The notes under the pieces are model-generated. The model had not been told where the DNA came from, did not search any database, and was given only the letters and a program-made list of their open reading frames with translations. The position numbers and the translations under genes are program-made. A stretch of 64,000 bases of DNA from Microcystis panniformis FACHB-1757 (GTDB taxonomy: Bacteria > Cyanobacteriota > Cyanobacteriia > Cyanobacteriales > Microcystaceae), in the NCBI RefSeq assembly GCF_001264245.1, contig NZ_CP011339.1, positions 3,658,001 to 3,722,000 on the forward strand, in the 5' to 3' direction. Position 1 is the stretch's first letter; each line of letters begins with the position of its first letter. Positions 26,202 to 35,304 of the stretch are shown here, in pieces.

Positions 26202-27251
26202 TTAAGATTTTTTATTCCCAGTCCGCCAATGATTGAGAATATCCTCGATCAAAGCTTCCTTGAGCCAAATGCGAGCGATAAGCGTCAGGGGGACCGCCAG
26301 AAATAGCCCTAAAAAGCCAAAAATCGAGGCAAAAAACAACTGGGCCAACAGGGTAAAAGCGGGTAAGAGCTTGAGCGACCGCACTGTTAAAATGGGCAGC
26401 GGTGAATGATGGTCGAAATATTGAATGAACAGATAAATACTGCTGTAGAGTAGTAAAACCGCCCAGGGTTGCCAGGGAGCTTCCAGAAGGGCGATAGAAA
26501 AGGGTAAAATCGTGCTTAGAACCGGCCCGAGGTTGGGGATAAAGGTGAGAAATCCTGCCAGAATAGATTGGGAAAAAGCGAGGGGAATGCCAATCAGGGA
26601 TAGACCCAAGCAACTGCCCAAGGTCATAATCAACATATGACAGAAAATCCCTTTCAGCCAAGCTTTTAAATCTCGATCGCACTGTTCTAGGATCGATCGT
26701 ACTCTAGGACGGTAGAAAGCGGGAAATAAACGCAGAAAACAACGGTGGTAAGCGGCAGGATCGGCGAGAATCATCAAGCTCAGGGCAATAATTAGCAGTA
26801 AGCTGAGGATAATGCCGAAAGTACCGTAAAAAATGCTCAAACCCCGGCCGGCAATTTGGTTAATCAGGGGTTGTAATTGAGCCAGCAGGGTTTTAAAGTC
26901 TGGAAAGACACTGGCCAAACTAGGATCGAGATAATCCTCAAGACGATGCACTTGTCCCCAGAGTCTTTCTATAGCTTGGGGAAGTAAACTAAATAATTGG
27001 CGAAATTGTTTGACTAAAGCGGGTATAATTCCCACAAAAATACCGATAATACCAATAAAGAAGCTAAAAAGAGTGATAATTAGGGCGTGGGAACGCTTGA
27101 GGTGATGACGCTGCCACCAAGTCACGGCTAAATTTAAAATCTGCGCCAGAAGAATCGCCATCAATAATAATAAGAGAATCTGTCGAATCTGCCAGAGAAT
27201 CAACAGACAAAAGACTAACAGGACTAAACCGAGGCTGCTGCCAAAAGTCAT
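26202..27251 (-). CDS. AI-2E family transporter (UPF0118, TqsA-like)
   Basis: 349 residues with about seven to eight membrane segments and a soluble insertion near 95-145. The typical C-terminal signatures are FIPNLGPVLSTILPFSIALL and ASIFGFLGLFLAVPLTLIARIW. Members export or pass small molecules (AI-2, others); the substrate here is unknown. The start overlaps nothing; a 57-residue hydrophobic gene lies 21 bp upstream on the same strand and may be co-transcribed. Confidence 0.88.
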   Translation of the reverse strand: MTFGSSLGLVLLVFCLLILWQIRQILLLLLMAILLAQILNLAVTWWQRHHLKRSHALIITLFSFFIGIIGIFVGIIPALVKQFRQLFSLLPQAIERLWGQVHRLEDYLDPSLASVFPDFKTLLAQLQPLINQIAGRGLSIFYGTFGIILSLLLIIALSLMILADPAAYHRCFLRLFPAFYRPRVRSILEQCDRDLKAWLKGIFCHMLIMTLGSCLGLSLIGIPLAFSQSILAGFLTFIPNLGPVLSTILPFSIALLEAPWQPWAVLLLYSSIYLFIQYFDHHSPLPILTVRSLKLLPAFTLLAQLFFASIFGFLGLFLAVPLTLIARIWLKEALIEDILNHWRTGNKKS

Positions 27252-27272
27252 GATGAGTAAGGAGAAAAATTC

Positions 27273-27446
27273 CTAATCAGTTATTGTCCGTCTCCAGAGG
27301 GCAAAAACCGTGAGCAGAAAAGGAGTAAAAACCAGAATTAAAGTGTTAAGAGGACTGGGAGCGATCGATAATAAAGGGGCAAGATATTTAATTCCCAGGG
27401 AAATCAAAGCCGATATCAAGATTATTTTGATAATAAAGCCGCTCAT
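27273..27446 (-). CDS. small hydrophobic conserved protein (57 aa)
   Basis: Reads MSGFIIKIILISALISLGIK followed by YLAPLLSIAPSPLNTLILVF and TPFLLTVFALWRRTITD: two membrane segments with a short link and a basic C-terminus. It ends 21 bp before the AI-2E-family transporter start in the same direction, suggesting an operon. The plus-strand open frame over the same bases has no protein-like composition. Function unknown. Confidence 0.7.
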   Translation of the reverse strand: MSGFIIKIILISALISLGIKYLAPLLSIAPSPLNTLILVFTPFLLTVFALWRRTITD

Positions 27447-27653
27447 AGATCAATGTTTAGATGGCATAAGCACTATCTTATCCCTGAAGAGGTTAAAAAT
27501 TGCTCAAAATGTGGAAATCATACCCCATCAGTTTTATTAATACTAGGGCGAAGGGGCTAGATTTTCTGGGGGAGGTCGGTTCTGAGGGAACGGGAAAGTG
27601 TGAGACAATGGAAAGAAAAGGCTTAGTCAATTAACTAGAGATATTCATTGCTA

Positions 27654-27771
27654 AGTGGGTGGGTGGAATTAAATATAAGATGAACGTAGGTTGGGTTGAA
27701 GCATGAAACCCAACACCTGCATGGGTTACGCTACCGCTAACCCATCCTACAAACAATTTTGCCTCCCTACT
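27654..27771. mobile_element. TA-flanked miniature element carrying the GTAGGTTGGGTTGAAGC repeat
   Basis: 118 bp between TA at 27652-27653 and 27772-27773, starting AGTGGGTGGGTGG and ending GCCTCCCTACT. The interior contains GTAGGTTGGGTTGAAGCATG and GCTAACCCATCCTAC, a hairpin also found inside the tandem repeat at 45053-45530. Confidence 0.7.
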
Positions 27772-27843
27772 TAGGACTTAAGACTTAATGGCAAGGATGA
27801 ATCTTGACAGCAAATAAGATTTACCCTGTCCACCGTCCCTATC

Positions 27844-28263
27844 GTGCCGCCAATAGTCACCGTGATCACTTTAACTCTTTTACACCCCAGCCAGGCCACG
27901 CCCCTACAACATTGGCAATTTGACAATGATCAATCAACCATTCTCATCGGCAGGGCGCTGGATAATCATGTAGTTCTCTATAGTGCTGTGGTTTCGAGGC
28001 GGCACTTAGAAATCCGCCATAATAATGATCACGATGATTGGGAATTGGAAAATTTAGGGGCAAATGGGACGTTTCTCAATGGCAAACCGGTCGAGAAAAC
28101 CGTCGTCGTTGATGGTATGGTGGTTCGTTTAGCCGCCTCCGGCCCGCAAATTCAAATTCGTCTCATCAATGAGGACGAGCAACCAAAATTAATCCTCAAA
28201 CCCCTAGAGGCTCCTTTGGTGGGCGACCAAACCCAGCCGGAAAAGGATACTATAGCCAGCTAG
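27844..28263 (+). CDS. FHA domain protein
   Basis: 139 residues from GTG 27844. The FHA phosphothreonine-binding core spans about 28-110: STILIGRALDNHVVL, SAVVSRRHLEI (SRRH), and NGTFLNGKPVEK (NG motif). The acidic C-terminal tail has no domain. Such proteins read Ser/Thr kinase signals; a GUN4-tailed kinase lies 9 kb away, but no link is shown. A start at GTG is required because no ATG lies upstream in frame. Confidence 0.85.
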   Translation: MPPIVTVITLTLLHPSQATPLQHWQFDNDQSTILIGRALDNHVVLYSAVVSRRHLEIRHNNDHDDWELENLGANGTFLNGKPVEKTVVVDGMVVRLAASGPQIQIRLINEDEQPKLILKPLEAPLVGDQTQPEKDTIAS

Positions 28264-28417
28264 AAAATATTAAATTTTTATAAAGTTTTTTCAATTTCCT
28301 TAACAAAATGTAAAAATAGATACAGAATAAGAAATAAAATCTTCTAACTTGTTGTCCCTAAATAGAGACGACAAGAGAGATTAAAGTCACTTTAAAGCAT
28401 TGCAGGGAGTCGGTGAT

Positions 28418-28810
28418 ATGACGTTAGCCTATCGAGGAGTTAAGTACGAAAGGGATTCTCTCCCCTTGGAGATGAAGACCGGAGATATCGGGGGTAAATA
28501 CCGAGGTCAAGACTGGAATCACCATTATCCTCGCCATATGCTCCAATTAGAACCGAAACTGCATCGTCAGTATCGTGGAGTTGCCTACAGCACCCGTCCT
28601 CATCTTACCGGGCAAGTCATCCCAAGCACTTGTCCGTTGCCTGTTGTCAAACCCCCTGTTGTTGTCCAAGAGGAAACCCTTTCTAGCATCCATCTGAACA
28701 ATATTCGTCTTCGTCTGGAACGTCGTTTACAAATCGCTCAAGAGAATGGTGACGAAACCCTCGTTAATCTCTTGAAAAAAGAATCCCAAGACTTAGCCTT
28801 AAACTGCTAA
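28418..28810 (+). CDS. DUF4278 domain protein
   Basis: 130 residues from ATG 28418, preceded by AGGGAG at a good distance; a TTG at 28400 is less likely. Two YRG-type motifs (LAYRGVKYE at the N-terminus and RQYRGVAYS at about 60) match the short DUF4278 repeat of cyanobacteria. The C-terminal third is a charged helix (NNIRLRLERRLQIAQENGDE). Function unknown. The terminator hairpin overlaps the stop codon. Confidence 0.85.
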   Translation: MTLAYRGVKYERDSLPLEMKTGDIGGKYRGQDWNHHYPRHMLQLEPKLHRQYRGVAYSTRPHLTGQVIPSTCPLPVVKPPVVVQEETLSSIHLNNIRLRLERRLQIAQENGDETLVNLLKKESQDLALNC

Positions 28811-28826
28811 TCTAGCAGTTTTTTTG
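28801..28826 (+). terminator. rho-independent terminator of the DUF4278 gene
   Basis: Stem AAACTGCTA/TAGCAGTTT (28801-28821) followed by a T run. The stop codon TAA lies in the left arm and loop. Confidence 0.9.
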
Positions 28827-28945
28827 CCACTTTCCCCTCGGTTCTGCCGGGGGGAATATTTTTGGGACTAAAAATGACACCCAGAGAAATTATCACCCTG
28901 GTTAGGAGTTTACAGGCTTTTAATTATATTAGGTCGAGGTCTATT

Positions 28946-29536
28946 TTAGTTCGGGTTCGGATGGGGGCGTTGTATCATTTCCACAACATTTTTGATACCT
29001 TGGATAAAAGTTTGAAAACTACGGGATTTATTTTCAGTTAGGGAAAGATGGGGGGCAATCTGTTTAGAGTGGGTTCCTGCATAATACTCTTTCACTAGCT
29101 TTTTTAATTCTTGTTTGGCCGAGTTAAGCAGGTCTGGTTCTCTGTATTTACTTTTATTTTGTTTTTGGCCGAGACTATTTAAATTATACGCCTTGGCCAC
29201 CGCTGCTAAATCTCCCAGAAACCAAGATTCTAATTCATGGCAAATAATCCGAATTAAGACTTGAGCATCACTGGCATTTTGACAAATTTTCCCTAGTTCT
29301 TTTTTGAGTTTTTGACAATCGTGGGAATCCTGATCATGGACAATAATAAATTTGGTATTGGGACTAGATTTCTTGAAAGCTTTGAGTTTTATAGGAATAG
29401 ATTTGGCTAGGTCTTGTTTACCTTGATGACTAATACATATATAGCTTATTTCTGGGGGAATAAGTTTAGGCAAAAGTTCTTCTAACACATTTTTTATAGA
29501 TGACTCTTCTAGCAAAAATACGATATCATAGTTCAT
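28946..29536 (-). CDS. DUF4276 family protein (TOPRIM-like), partner of the upstream ATPase
   Basis: 196 residues. It shows the DUF4276 layout: an early acidic LLEESS, FIIVHDQDSHDCQKLKKELG (DxD) and ICHELESWFLGDLAAV, the TOPRIM-type acidic clusters of a metal-dependent nuclease fold. Its ATG overlaps the ATPase stop by one base (TAATG), so the two are coupled. ATPase plus TOPRIM pairs are known from anti-phage systems such as OLD/Gabija and PARIS; this pair is a relative by architecture only. No toxin or antitoxin homologue is adjacent. Confidence 0.85.
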   Translation of the reverse strand: MNYDIVFLLEESSIKNVLEELLPKLIPPEISYICISHQGKQDLAKSIPIKLKAFKKSSPNTKFIIVHDQDSHDCQKLKKELGKICQNASDAQVLIRIICHELESWFLGDLAAVAKAYNLNSLGQKQNKSKYREPDLLNSAKQELKKLVKEYYAGTHSKQIAPHLSLTENKSRSFQTFIQGIKNVVEMIQRPHPNPN

Positions 29537-30720
29537 TAGGGTTCTACTCCTTCAAACCAGCCTTGATTCCAAAGATAGCCGGGTAAATCGCCTTCCGCTA
29601 CTAAGTTTTTGAGGATTTCGTTATCGGCAGCCCTATGGATTTGGGTGATACCTTGGGATTTAATTAGCCAGAAAATACTAGCTAGTGGAACCGCATTGAG
29701 AAAATCGGGAGAGTGGCTAGAAACAAATACCTGACCCCCCTGATCGCTATAGTGGGCGAATTCTTCGGCTAGTTCTTTTAATAAAGTAGGATAAAGTTGG
29801 TTTTCTGGTTCTTCGACACAGAGTAGGGGATGAGGATTGGGATCGAATAGTAATATTAAATAAGCGAACATTTTCATAGTCCCGTCAGAAACATAGCGAT
29901 CAATAAAAGGGTCTTTAAAGGCCTGATCTTGAAAACGTAAAATCAAGCGACCGTCTTCGGTTTCTTTGGCTTCCACAGAAGAAATACCCGGAACTCGTTG
30001 TTTCATTTTTTCGAGAATTTGCTGAAAAATTTCGGGATATTGTTGATAAATATATTGAGCAACTGTAGCTATATTGTCGCCAGTGGTGGATAAGTGTTCA
30101 GCATAAGATATTTCTTTACTTCCTCTAGCTTCGCTAATATGAAAGTCAGAAACGTGCCAATTTTCAATCAGAGAACGAAAGGCTGTAGCGGCTTTAAAAC
30201 GTTGAAATTGTCCTAATCCTTTGATTGCTAGTATATCGTTAGATTCTAGCTGTTGTTCTTCTCGATCGAGTTCTTTATCCGGTTTACTAAAATCTTCTTC
30301 GTTGGTGATAGCATATCCTTGACCAAGTTGAAAATCTAAAAAATGAAAAGGTTTACCGTGTTCACCCCGTTTATAGCGAAGTATTTCGCGTTTGATAACG
30401 GGGCGATTATTGTTTTGTCCAATTATGATTTGATAAGTAACCAGACGTTCTGTATCTAAGATTTTCATGCGAAATTGCAGCTCGATTTCAATATCTTCCT
30501 GTTCCTGACCTCTAGTGATAATTTCTCTATAACCGCCGCGAATTTGTAAGGCTTGGCGAATGTTGTTTTTGAGGGCATCTCGCAGAAAACCAAAAATATC
30601 AAATAGAGTAGATTTTCCCGTGCCGTTAGCTCCAATAATCACACAAAAAGGGGGAATATCTCTTATGTGTATGTTTTTAAACATACGATAGTTTTTTATT
30701 TTAATAGAAACAATTTTCAT
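29536..30720 (-). CDS. AAA family ATPase (RecF/OLD-like ABC-type)
   Basis: 394 residues. Walker A is in VIIGANGTGKSTLFDIFGFL (about 31-39). A long insertion (about 75-235) is helical and charged. The signature-like DRYVSDGTMKMFAYLILL, Walker B PLLCVEEPENQLYP and H-loop VFVSSHSPDFLNAV follow, an ABC-type ATPase of the AAA_21 group. Together with the downstream DUF4276 gene it forms a two-gene unit. Such pairs travel in defence islands; a miniature element sits 55 bp upstream of its start. Confidence 0.92.
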   Translation of the reverse strand: MKIVSIKIKNYRMFKNIHIRDIPPFCVIIGANGTGKSTLFDIFGFLRDALKNNIRQALQIRGGYREIITRGQEQEDIEIELQFRMKILDTERLVTYQIIIGQNNNRPVIKREILRYKRGEHGKPFHFLDFQLGQGYAITNEEDFSKPDKELDREEQQLESNDILAIKGLGQFQRFKAATAFRSLIENWHVSDFHISEARGSKEISYAEHLSTTGDNIATVAQYIYQQYPEIFQQILEKMKQRVPGISSVEAKETEDGRLILRFQDQAFKDPFIDRYVSDGTMKMFAYLILLFDPNPHPLLCVEEPENQLYPTLLKELAEEFAHYSDQGGQVFVSSHSPDFLNAVPLASIFWLIKSQGITQIHRAADNEILKNLVAEGDLPGYLWNQGWFEGVEP

Positions 30721-30775
30721 GATATAATCGAGTCATTATAGTTTTTTTGATTATACGATTGATCAGGTGAAGATA

Positions 30776-31022
30776 AGTAGGTAGGCGTTAAAAATTATCA
30801 GACACCCCCCTTATCAAGGGGGATCCCCCCGCCTATCGGCACCCCCCTTATCAAGGGGGATCCCCCCGCCTATCGGCACCCCCCTTATCAAGGGGGATCC
30901 CCCGCCTATCGGCACCCCCCTTATCAAGGGGGATCCCCCCGCCTATCGGCACCCCCCTTATCAAGGGGGGCAGGGGGGATCGAACCTAAAATCCATTTTT
31001 AATTTAATTATAACCAGCTACT
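30776..31022. mobile_element. TA-flanked miniature element with internal 37-bp expansion
   Basis: 247 bp between TA at 30774-30775 and 31023-31024. It starts AGTAGGTAGGCGTTAAAAATT and ends TTTAATTTAATTATAACCAGCTACT, like the copies at 3135, 41139 and 54828 (inverted). The core was amplified to five tandem copies. The remaining gap to 31207 contains the promoter side of the reductase gene and no gene. Confidence 0.8.
30803..30969. repeat. five tandem 37-bp units (CACCCCCCTTATCAAGGGGG-type)
   Basis: Unit starts are at 30803, 30840, 30877, 30913 and 30950, so periods are 37, 37, 36 and 37. Each unit contains the CCCCCCTTATCAAGGGGG hairpin followed by ATCCCCCCGCCTATCGG. There are no spacers, so this is not a CRISPR array. 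Confidence 0.92.
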
Positions 31023-31207
31023 TAATTGATCAATTAGCTAAAAAAGCCAGAGATTAGGCTCTCTGGGAAATTGGGGGATAAATCAGCTAGAAACTAGAGA
31101 GGCAAGCTCAACCGCCTGAGAAAGGGACAAGAAACCAGACTAAACATAAGTTGCCCAAAATAGCGTAAATTGTCTATAAATTTGTTCAACGACTTAAATT
31201 AATACAA

Positions 31208-32344
31208 ATGTTCGACTGTATTATCATCGGTGCGGGACCAGCAGGAGCGACGGCGGGTTATCATCTAGCTAAAAAGGGACGAACGATCCTGATCCTCGAT
31301 AAAGCGAAATTACCCCGTTATAAACCCTGTGGTGGGGGGGTATCCCCGGCAATTAAGCAGTGGTTTGATTTTGACTTTACCCCCGTGATCGAGAATACCG
31401 TCACGCAAGTACAGTTTACTTGGAAACAGGGGGATACCGTCACCACTAAGTTAAATATGCTAGAACCGATGTGGATGGTACAAAGGGATCGTTTCGATGA
31501 TTTTTTAGGTCAACAGGCGATCGCAGTCGGGGCAACCATCCAAGATAACAGCGAAGTTACCCAGATCAAATTCGTCCAAGATCACTGGCAAGTTACCACA
31601 TCCCAAGGAACATTTTCAGGCAAATATCTGATTGCTGCCGATGGTGTTAGGGGCAATACCAGTCGCTGGTTGGGATTACCAGCGAAAAACGAAGCGATCG
31701 GTGCTACTCTCGAAATTACTAACGCAGAAGCGACTATTCCACCCCAAAAAGCTTTTTTTGATTTTGGTTCCCTAAAAAATGGTTATATCTGGGCTTTTCC
31801 CAAGTCTAATGGTTACACAATTAGTGGTGCTTGTTTTAAGGGCAGCATCAAATCCGAGGATCTGAAAAAACAACTGTTAAATTATGCCCGTCAAAAGGGC
31901 TGGAATTTAGAGGATTATCGCTATGGTGAGTATGCTTTAGCCCTTTGGAACGGAAATCAACCGCTACACGCCCAAAATGCCCTAATTACAGGGGAAGCGG
32001 CGGGGATTCTCGATCCGCTCATCGGTGAGGGTATCCGTCCGGCAATTTTGACGGGAGTTAAGGCAGCCGAGGCGATCGATCGAGCTTTAGCCGGAGATAA
32101 TCAGGCTTTAGCGGGCTATAGTCGGATAATTCGGGAAGAATGGGGTGAAGATATGGCTTTAGCGGCCAAATTGGCTGGTTTATTCTATCAATTTACCCAA
32201 ATCGCCTATAATGTCGCCGTTAAACGTCCGATCGCCGGTCAACTGATGGGACGGATTCTCGTGGGAGATTTAAAATACCGGGATGTTACGGAACAAGCGA
32301 TGCAACAATTGAAAAAGCTTTTACTGCCCGGATTCGGTTGGTGA
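31208..32344 (+). CDS. geranylgeranyl reductase family FAD-dependent oxidoreductase
   Basis: 378 residues. N-terminal dinucleotide motif FDCIIIGAGPAGATAGYHLA, then PRYKPCGGGVSPA, YLIAADGVRGNTSRWLG and the second FAD motif ALITGEAAGILDPLIGEGIRPA. The family includes ChlP, which reduces the geranylgeranyl tail of chlorophyll, but also archaeal-type lipid reductases; this sequence looks like a family member other than ChlP itself. Its 3' end overlaps aroB by 24 bp, convergent. Confidence 0.87.
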   Translation: MFDCIIIGAGPAGATAGYHLAKKGRTILILDKAKLPRYKPCGGGVSPAIKQWFDFDFTPVIENTVTQVQFTWKQGDTVTTKLNMLEPMWMVQRDRFDDFLGQQAIAVGATIQDNSEVTQIKFVQDHWQVTTSQGTFSGKYLIAADGVRGNTSRWLGLPAKNEAIGATLEITNAEATIPPQKAFFDFGSLKNGYIWAFPKSNGYTISGACFKGSIKSEDLKKQLLNYARQKGWNLEDYRYGEYALALWNGNQPLHAQNALITGEAAGILDPLIGEGIRPAILTGVKAAEAIDRALAGDNQALAGYSRIIREEWGEDMALAAKLAGLFYQFTQIAYNVAVKRPIAGQLMGRILVGDLKYRDVTEQAMQQLKKLLLPGFGW

Positions 32345-33421
32345 TAACACCTCCCGCACCAGGGTGGGGGTGACTCGATCGCTAATGGTGACTTGGCCGA
32401 TTGCCGTTGGTAAAATAAATCTAACCTTGCCATCTTTAACCTTTTTATCGGCAGTAAGAGCATTAACCATCTCATCGGCATTTAAAGGCGGCATATGGGT
32501 TTCTAAGGCCGCTTTTTCGATTAAATCGGTTTGACGTTGATTTTCCCCGGCGGTCCACATTCCCAGTTTAACTGCGATCGCTCCTGCCGCCACCATCCCC
32601 AGGGCCACCGCTTCCCCGTGGTTAACGCTAGTATATCCCGTTAAACTTTCAATGCCGTGGGCGATCGTGTGACCATAGTTTAAGATCGCCCGCAAACCCG
32701 CTTCTTTTTCGTCTGTGCATACCACATCTGCTTTCGCTTGGCAAGACTTTGTAATAATTGTTTGCAATAGCTCGCCATCGATCTGAGAAAAACTAGCTAA
32801 ATTGTCCGAGTCTTCTAACTGTTGAAATAACTCGGCATCCCAAATTACACCGTATTTAATCACTTCTGCCATTCCAGCCCGAAATTCTCGCACGGGTAGG
32901 CTTTTAAGCACGTTAGGATCGATCAGAACTAATTTCGGTTGATAAAACGCCCCGATCAGATTTTTGCCCTGGGGATGATTAACACCAGTTTTACCCCCGA
33001 TGGAAGCATCTACCATGGCTAACAGGGTGGTGGGAACCTGGACAAAATTAATGCCCCGTAACCATGTGGCTGCCGCAAATCCCGTCATATCCCCGATCAC
33101 ACCACCACCGAGGGCAACCATAGTCGAGGAACGTTCCAAACGGTGAGCGAGGGCGCTATCATAAACTTCGGCGATCGAATCGAGGGTTTTATAATTTTCG
33201 CCGGCGGGGATCAGATGAGTAAAAACGACAAATCCCGCTTTTTCTAGGGAATTAACGGCTGTATGTCCGTAATAGTCAAAAATTTCGGGATTAGAAACCA
33301 ATAAAACCTTTTTACCTAAGTTTAACTGGCTCATTTCTGCACCGAGATTAGCTAAACTGCCCTTCTCGATCAGAATATTATAGGAGCGATCGGGTAAATT
33401 AACGGGAATGCAAATAGCCAT
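32321..33421 (-). CDS. aroB: 3-dehydroquinate synthase
   Basis: 366 residues, usual length. It converts DAHP to 3-dehydroquinate in the shikimate pathway, using NAD and a divalent metal. Marks: VALGGGVIGDMTGFAAATWLRG (NAD site), VPTTLLAMVDASIGGKTGVN, KNLIGAFYQPKLVLIDP, EFRAGMAEVIKYG and the metal-binding ILNYGHTIAHGIE with NHGEAVALGM. Complete. The start is followed upstream by short TGATCAGTAAACAG repeats and the second IS630 copy. Confidence 0.96.
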   Translation of the reverse strand: MAICIPVNLPDRSYNILIEKGSLANLGAEMSQLNLGKKVLLVSNPEIFDYYGHTAVNSLEKAGFVVFTHLIPAGENYKTLDSIAEVYDSALAHRLERSSTMVALGGGVIGDMTGFAAATWLRGINFVQVPTTLLAMVDASIGGKTGVNHPQGKNLIGAFYQPKLVLIDPNVLKSLPVREFRAGMAEVIKYGVIWDAELFQQLEDSDNLASFSQIDGELLQTIITKSCQAKADVVCTDEKEAGLRAILNYGHTIAHGIESLTGYTSVNHGEAVALGMVAAGAIAVKLGMWTAGENQRQTDLIEKAALETHMPPLNADEMVNALTADKKVKDGKVRFILPTAIGQVTISDRVTPTLVREVLSPTESGQ

Positions 33422-33439
33422 AGGGTGTGGGGTGATGTT

Positions 33440-33537
33440 TCAGTGATCAGTAATCAGTAAACAGTAATCAGTAAACAGTGATCAGTAAACAGTGATCAGT
33501 AAACAGTGATCAGTAAACAGTGATCAGTAAACAGTGA
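33440..33537. repeat. CAGTGATCAGTAAA tandem repeat array
   Basis: About seven copies of a 14-bp unit made of two related heptamers (AGTGATC, AGTAAAC). It is a variant of the TTATCAG heptamer arrays found elsewhere in the window. It lies between aroB and the IS630 copy. Confidence 0.85.
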
Positions 33538-33617
33538 AAAGACAGTGGGAAACTGCCATTTAATGCTGCTCACTTAATACATACTGCTCACTGAAAACTT
33601 AAATCTGATAACTGATA

Positions 33618-34755
33618 TACTTTAGACGTTCATAATCTGAGATTTATTAAACTTCTGAAATCGTAGAGTCAGCAAGGAATCCAGTTCTTTTTTATGTTTC
33701 AGATGGGCATCATTCAGACATTCATAAATAGCTGAAGAAAAGTCAGAAAAGTTCTCATAATATTTACCATATAAACATTTCTTTTTGACCAATTTCCACA
33801 GCCTTTCAATTAAATTTAGATTAGGTGAATAAGACGGCAGATAGAGCATCTCTATTGACAAAGAAAGAGCCAATTCTTCAACAATTTTACATTTTTGATA
33901 GCGGGCATTATCTAAGACTAGAGTGATGGGAATCATTAGTCCTAAAGCAGCTATTTTTGACCGGAGTTCACAGACTTGAGTTGCCGTAATATAAGTGTCA
34001 TTCGTAACCAGAATAACTTCATGAGTTATTGCATTTAATGCTCCTAAAACATTGAAGCGTTTACGCCCGCTCGGTGACTTAACAAAAAGTCTCTCAAAAC
34101 ACCAAACAAAACCGAGAAATGCTCCCATGACGAAGTGAGCGGCATCAACAAAAAAAACAGCCCTTTTTCCTTCTTTTGCCTCATTTAGTCTGGGTTCTAG
34201 CTTTTTTTCTTTGTAGTCCTCTTGTTCATCTGGGTCAGCTTTACAAGGAAGAGAACCTACTTTTAAACATTTCATTCCCATTGATTTTAAAAATTTTCTC
34301 ACTTGGGTAGGACTTCGTTTTATTCCCGTCAATTCTTCTATCCTATATACAGCTTCATTTATTGTGGCTGGTGGATTTTTCTCGAAGTATTTTTTGAGGG
34401 TTTCTTTTTGAAACTCTAATTCACTTTTAGGGCGATAGAAGTTGATTTCTTTTAATTTTTCTATTCCGCCTTCTTGATAATCGCGAAGATAGGTTAATAA
34501 GGTATTTGGCGAGATTCCTGCTAACTGACAAATTTTTTGGTGCGGTATCTTTTGGCTTTTTAACCAGAGAACTTCCATCTTCAGTTGAACCCGGGGATGG
34601 GGATGATGAAATCTTTCATAATACAGTGAGTTCTTTTCTTCTTCCGTGAATTCTAGGTTAATCATGTTTTTAATGAGTGCTTTGCTTCTAATTATGACTC
34701 TTAAACTATATTATTGTCCTTGAGTAAAAAATGCAAGTTGTAGCCGTGCAAAGTA
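33618..34755 (-). mobile_element. IS630-family insertion sequence, copy 2 (1138 bp)
   Basis: Identical length and ends to copy 1. TA duplications lie at 33616-33617 and 34756-34757. The target was a CTGATAACTGATAAC heptamer array: CTGATAACTGA on the left continues as TAACTGATAACTG on the right. Confidence 0.95.
33622..34665 (-). CDS. IS630 family transposase, copy 2
   Basis: 347 residues, two visible differences from the copy at 11477 (Cys in GSLPCKADPDEQ and Met in SIEMLYLPSYS). The DDE residues (VDAAHF, LDNARYQ, LIERLWK) are intact. The proteins' near identity means both copies derive from a recent common source and may be active. Confidence 0.95.
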   Translation of the reverse strand: MINLEFTEEEKNSLYYERFHHPHPRVQLKMEVLWLKSQKIPHQKICQLAGISPNTLLTYLRDYQEGGIEKLKEINFYRPKSELEFQKETLKKYFEKNPPATINEAVYRIEELTGIKRSPTQVRKFLKSMGMKCLKVGSLPCKADPDEQEDYKEKKLEPRLNEAKEGKRAVFFVDAAHFVMGAFLGFVWCFERLFVKSPSGRKRFNVLGALNAITHEVILVTNDTYITATQVCELRSKIAALGLMIPITLVLDNARYQKCKIVEELALSLSIEMLYLPSYSPNLNLIERLWKLVKKKCLYGKYYENFSDFSSAIYECLNDAHLKHKKELDSLLTLRFQKFNKSQIMNV

Positions 34756-34756
34756 T

Positions 34757-34818
34757 AACTGATAACTGATAACTGATAACTGATAACTGATAACTGATAA
34801 CTGATAACTGATAACTGA
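34757..34818. repeat. ATAACTG heptamer array (about 8-9 copies)
   Basis: Perfect tandem ATAACTG (complement of CAGTTAT), ending just past the stop of the gene at 34824. The IS630 copy sits inside the original array. Confidence 0.95.
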
Positions 34819-34823
34819 GTCGG

Positions 34824-35219
34824 TTATTGACGCAGCTTAGTCAACTCTAAGAGCAGACGACAGGATAAAAAACAGATAAAGCTCTCTCCCAGAAAGAGAC
34901 TTAATTGCCAAGCGTCAGCGATCAAGTCTGTGGATAATTGTAGGGGAACTAGGCCGCGGACTAGGGCAAAAGCTGCCACTGTACCATCTTTGAGATGGGG
35001 ATTATCATCGTTGCGGACGACATAACGATAGGTGACACCGAAGAGAAACCCGCTAATTATCGCCCCGGATATCTTGACAAAAGCGCCAATTAATGTGATC
35101 GATTCCCCTAAAAATAGTCGATCAACAGTTAAAAATAGCAGATAGGGAACCAGGAAAGCCAGCGCCGAGATACTCCCCACCTGTATGGATTCGATTCTTT
35201 CCTTGAGCGTAATTTGCAC
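34824..35219 (-). CDS. conserved cyanobacterial membrane protein, function unknown
   Basis: 131 residues with three to four hydrophobic segments: about 18-38 (SALAFLVPYLLFLTVDRLFL), 45-63 (GAFVKISGAIISGFLFGVTY), 82-100 and 105-125. The motif FLFGVTYRYVVRNDDNPHLKDG is distinctive. It faces petN divergently with about 85 bp between starts. No catalytic motif. Confidence 0.75.
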   Translation of the reverse strand: MQITLKERIESIQVGSISALAFLVPYLLFLTVDRLFLGESITLIGAFVKISGAIISGFLFGVTYRYVVRNDDNPHLKDGTVAAFALVRGLVPLQLSTDLIADAWQLSLFLGESFICFLSCRLLLELTKLRQ

Positions 35220-35304
35220 GATCGCCTCTCTAAAACGGAGTCACTGATGAAGTATTATAAGTTGAGTAGTTATCTTCTAAGTATTTCGTTTAACAAAGGC
35301 AATT

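Noticed and set aside
27310..27540. 76-codon plus-strand open frame
   Set aside because: The complementary strand encodes a convincing 57-residue two-helix protein; the plus frame has no protein-like pattern.
30803..30969. Regular 37-bp direct repeats resembling a CRISPR array
   Set aside because: Units are contiguous without unique spacers, and no cas genes are present; it is an expanded miniature-element core.
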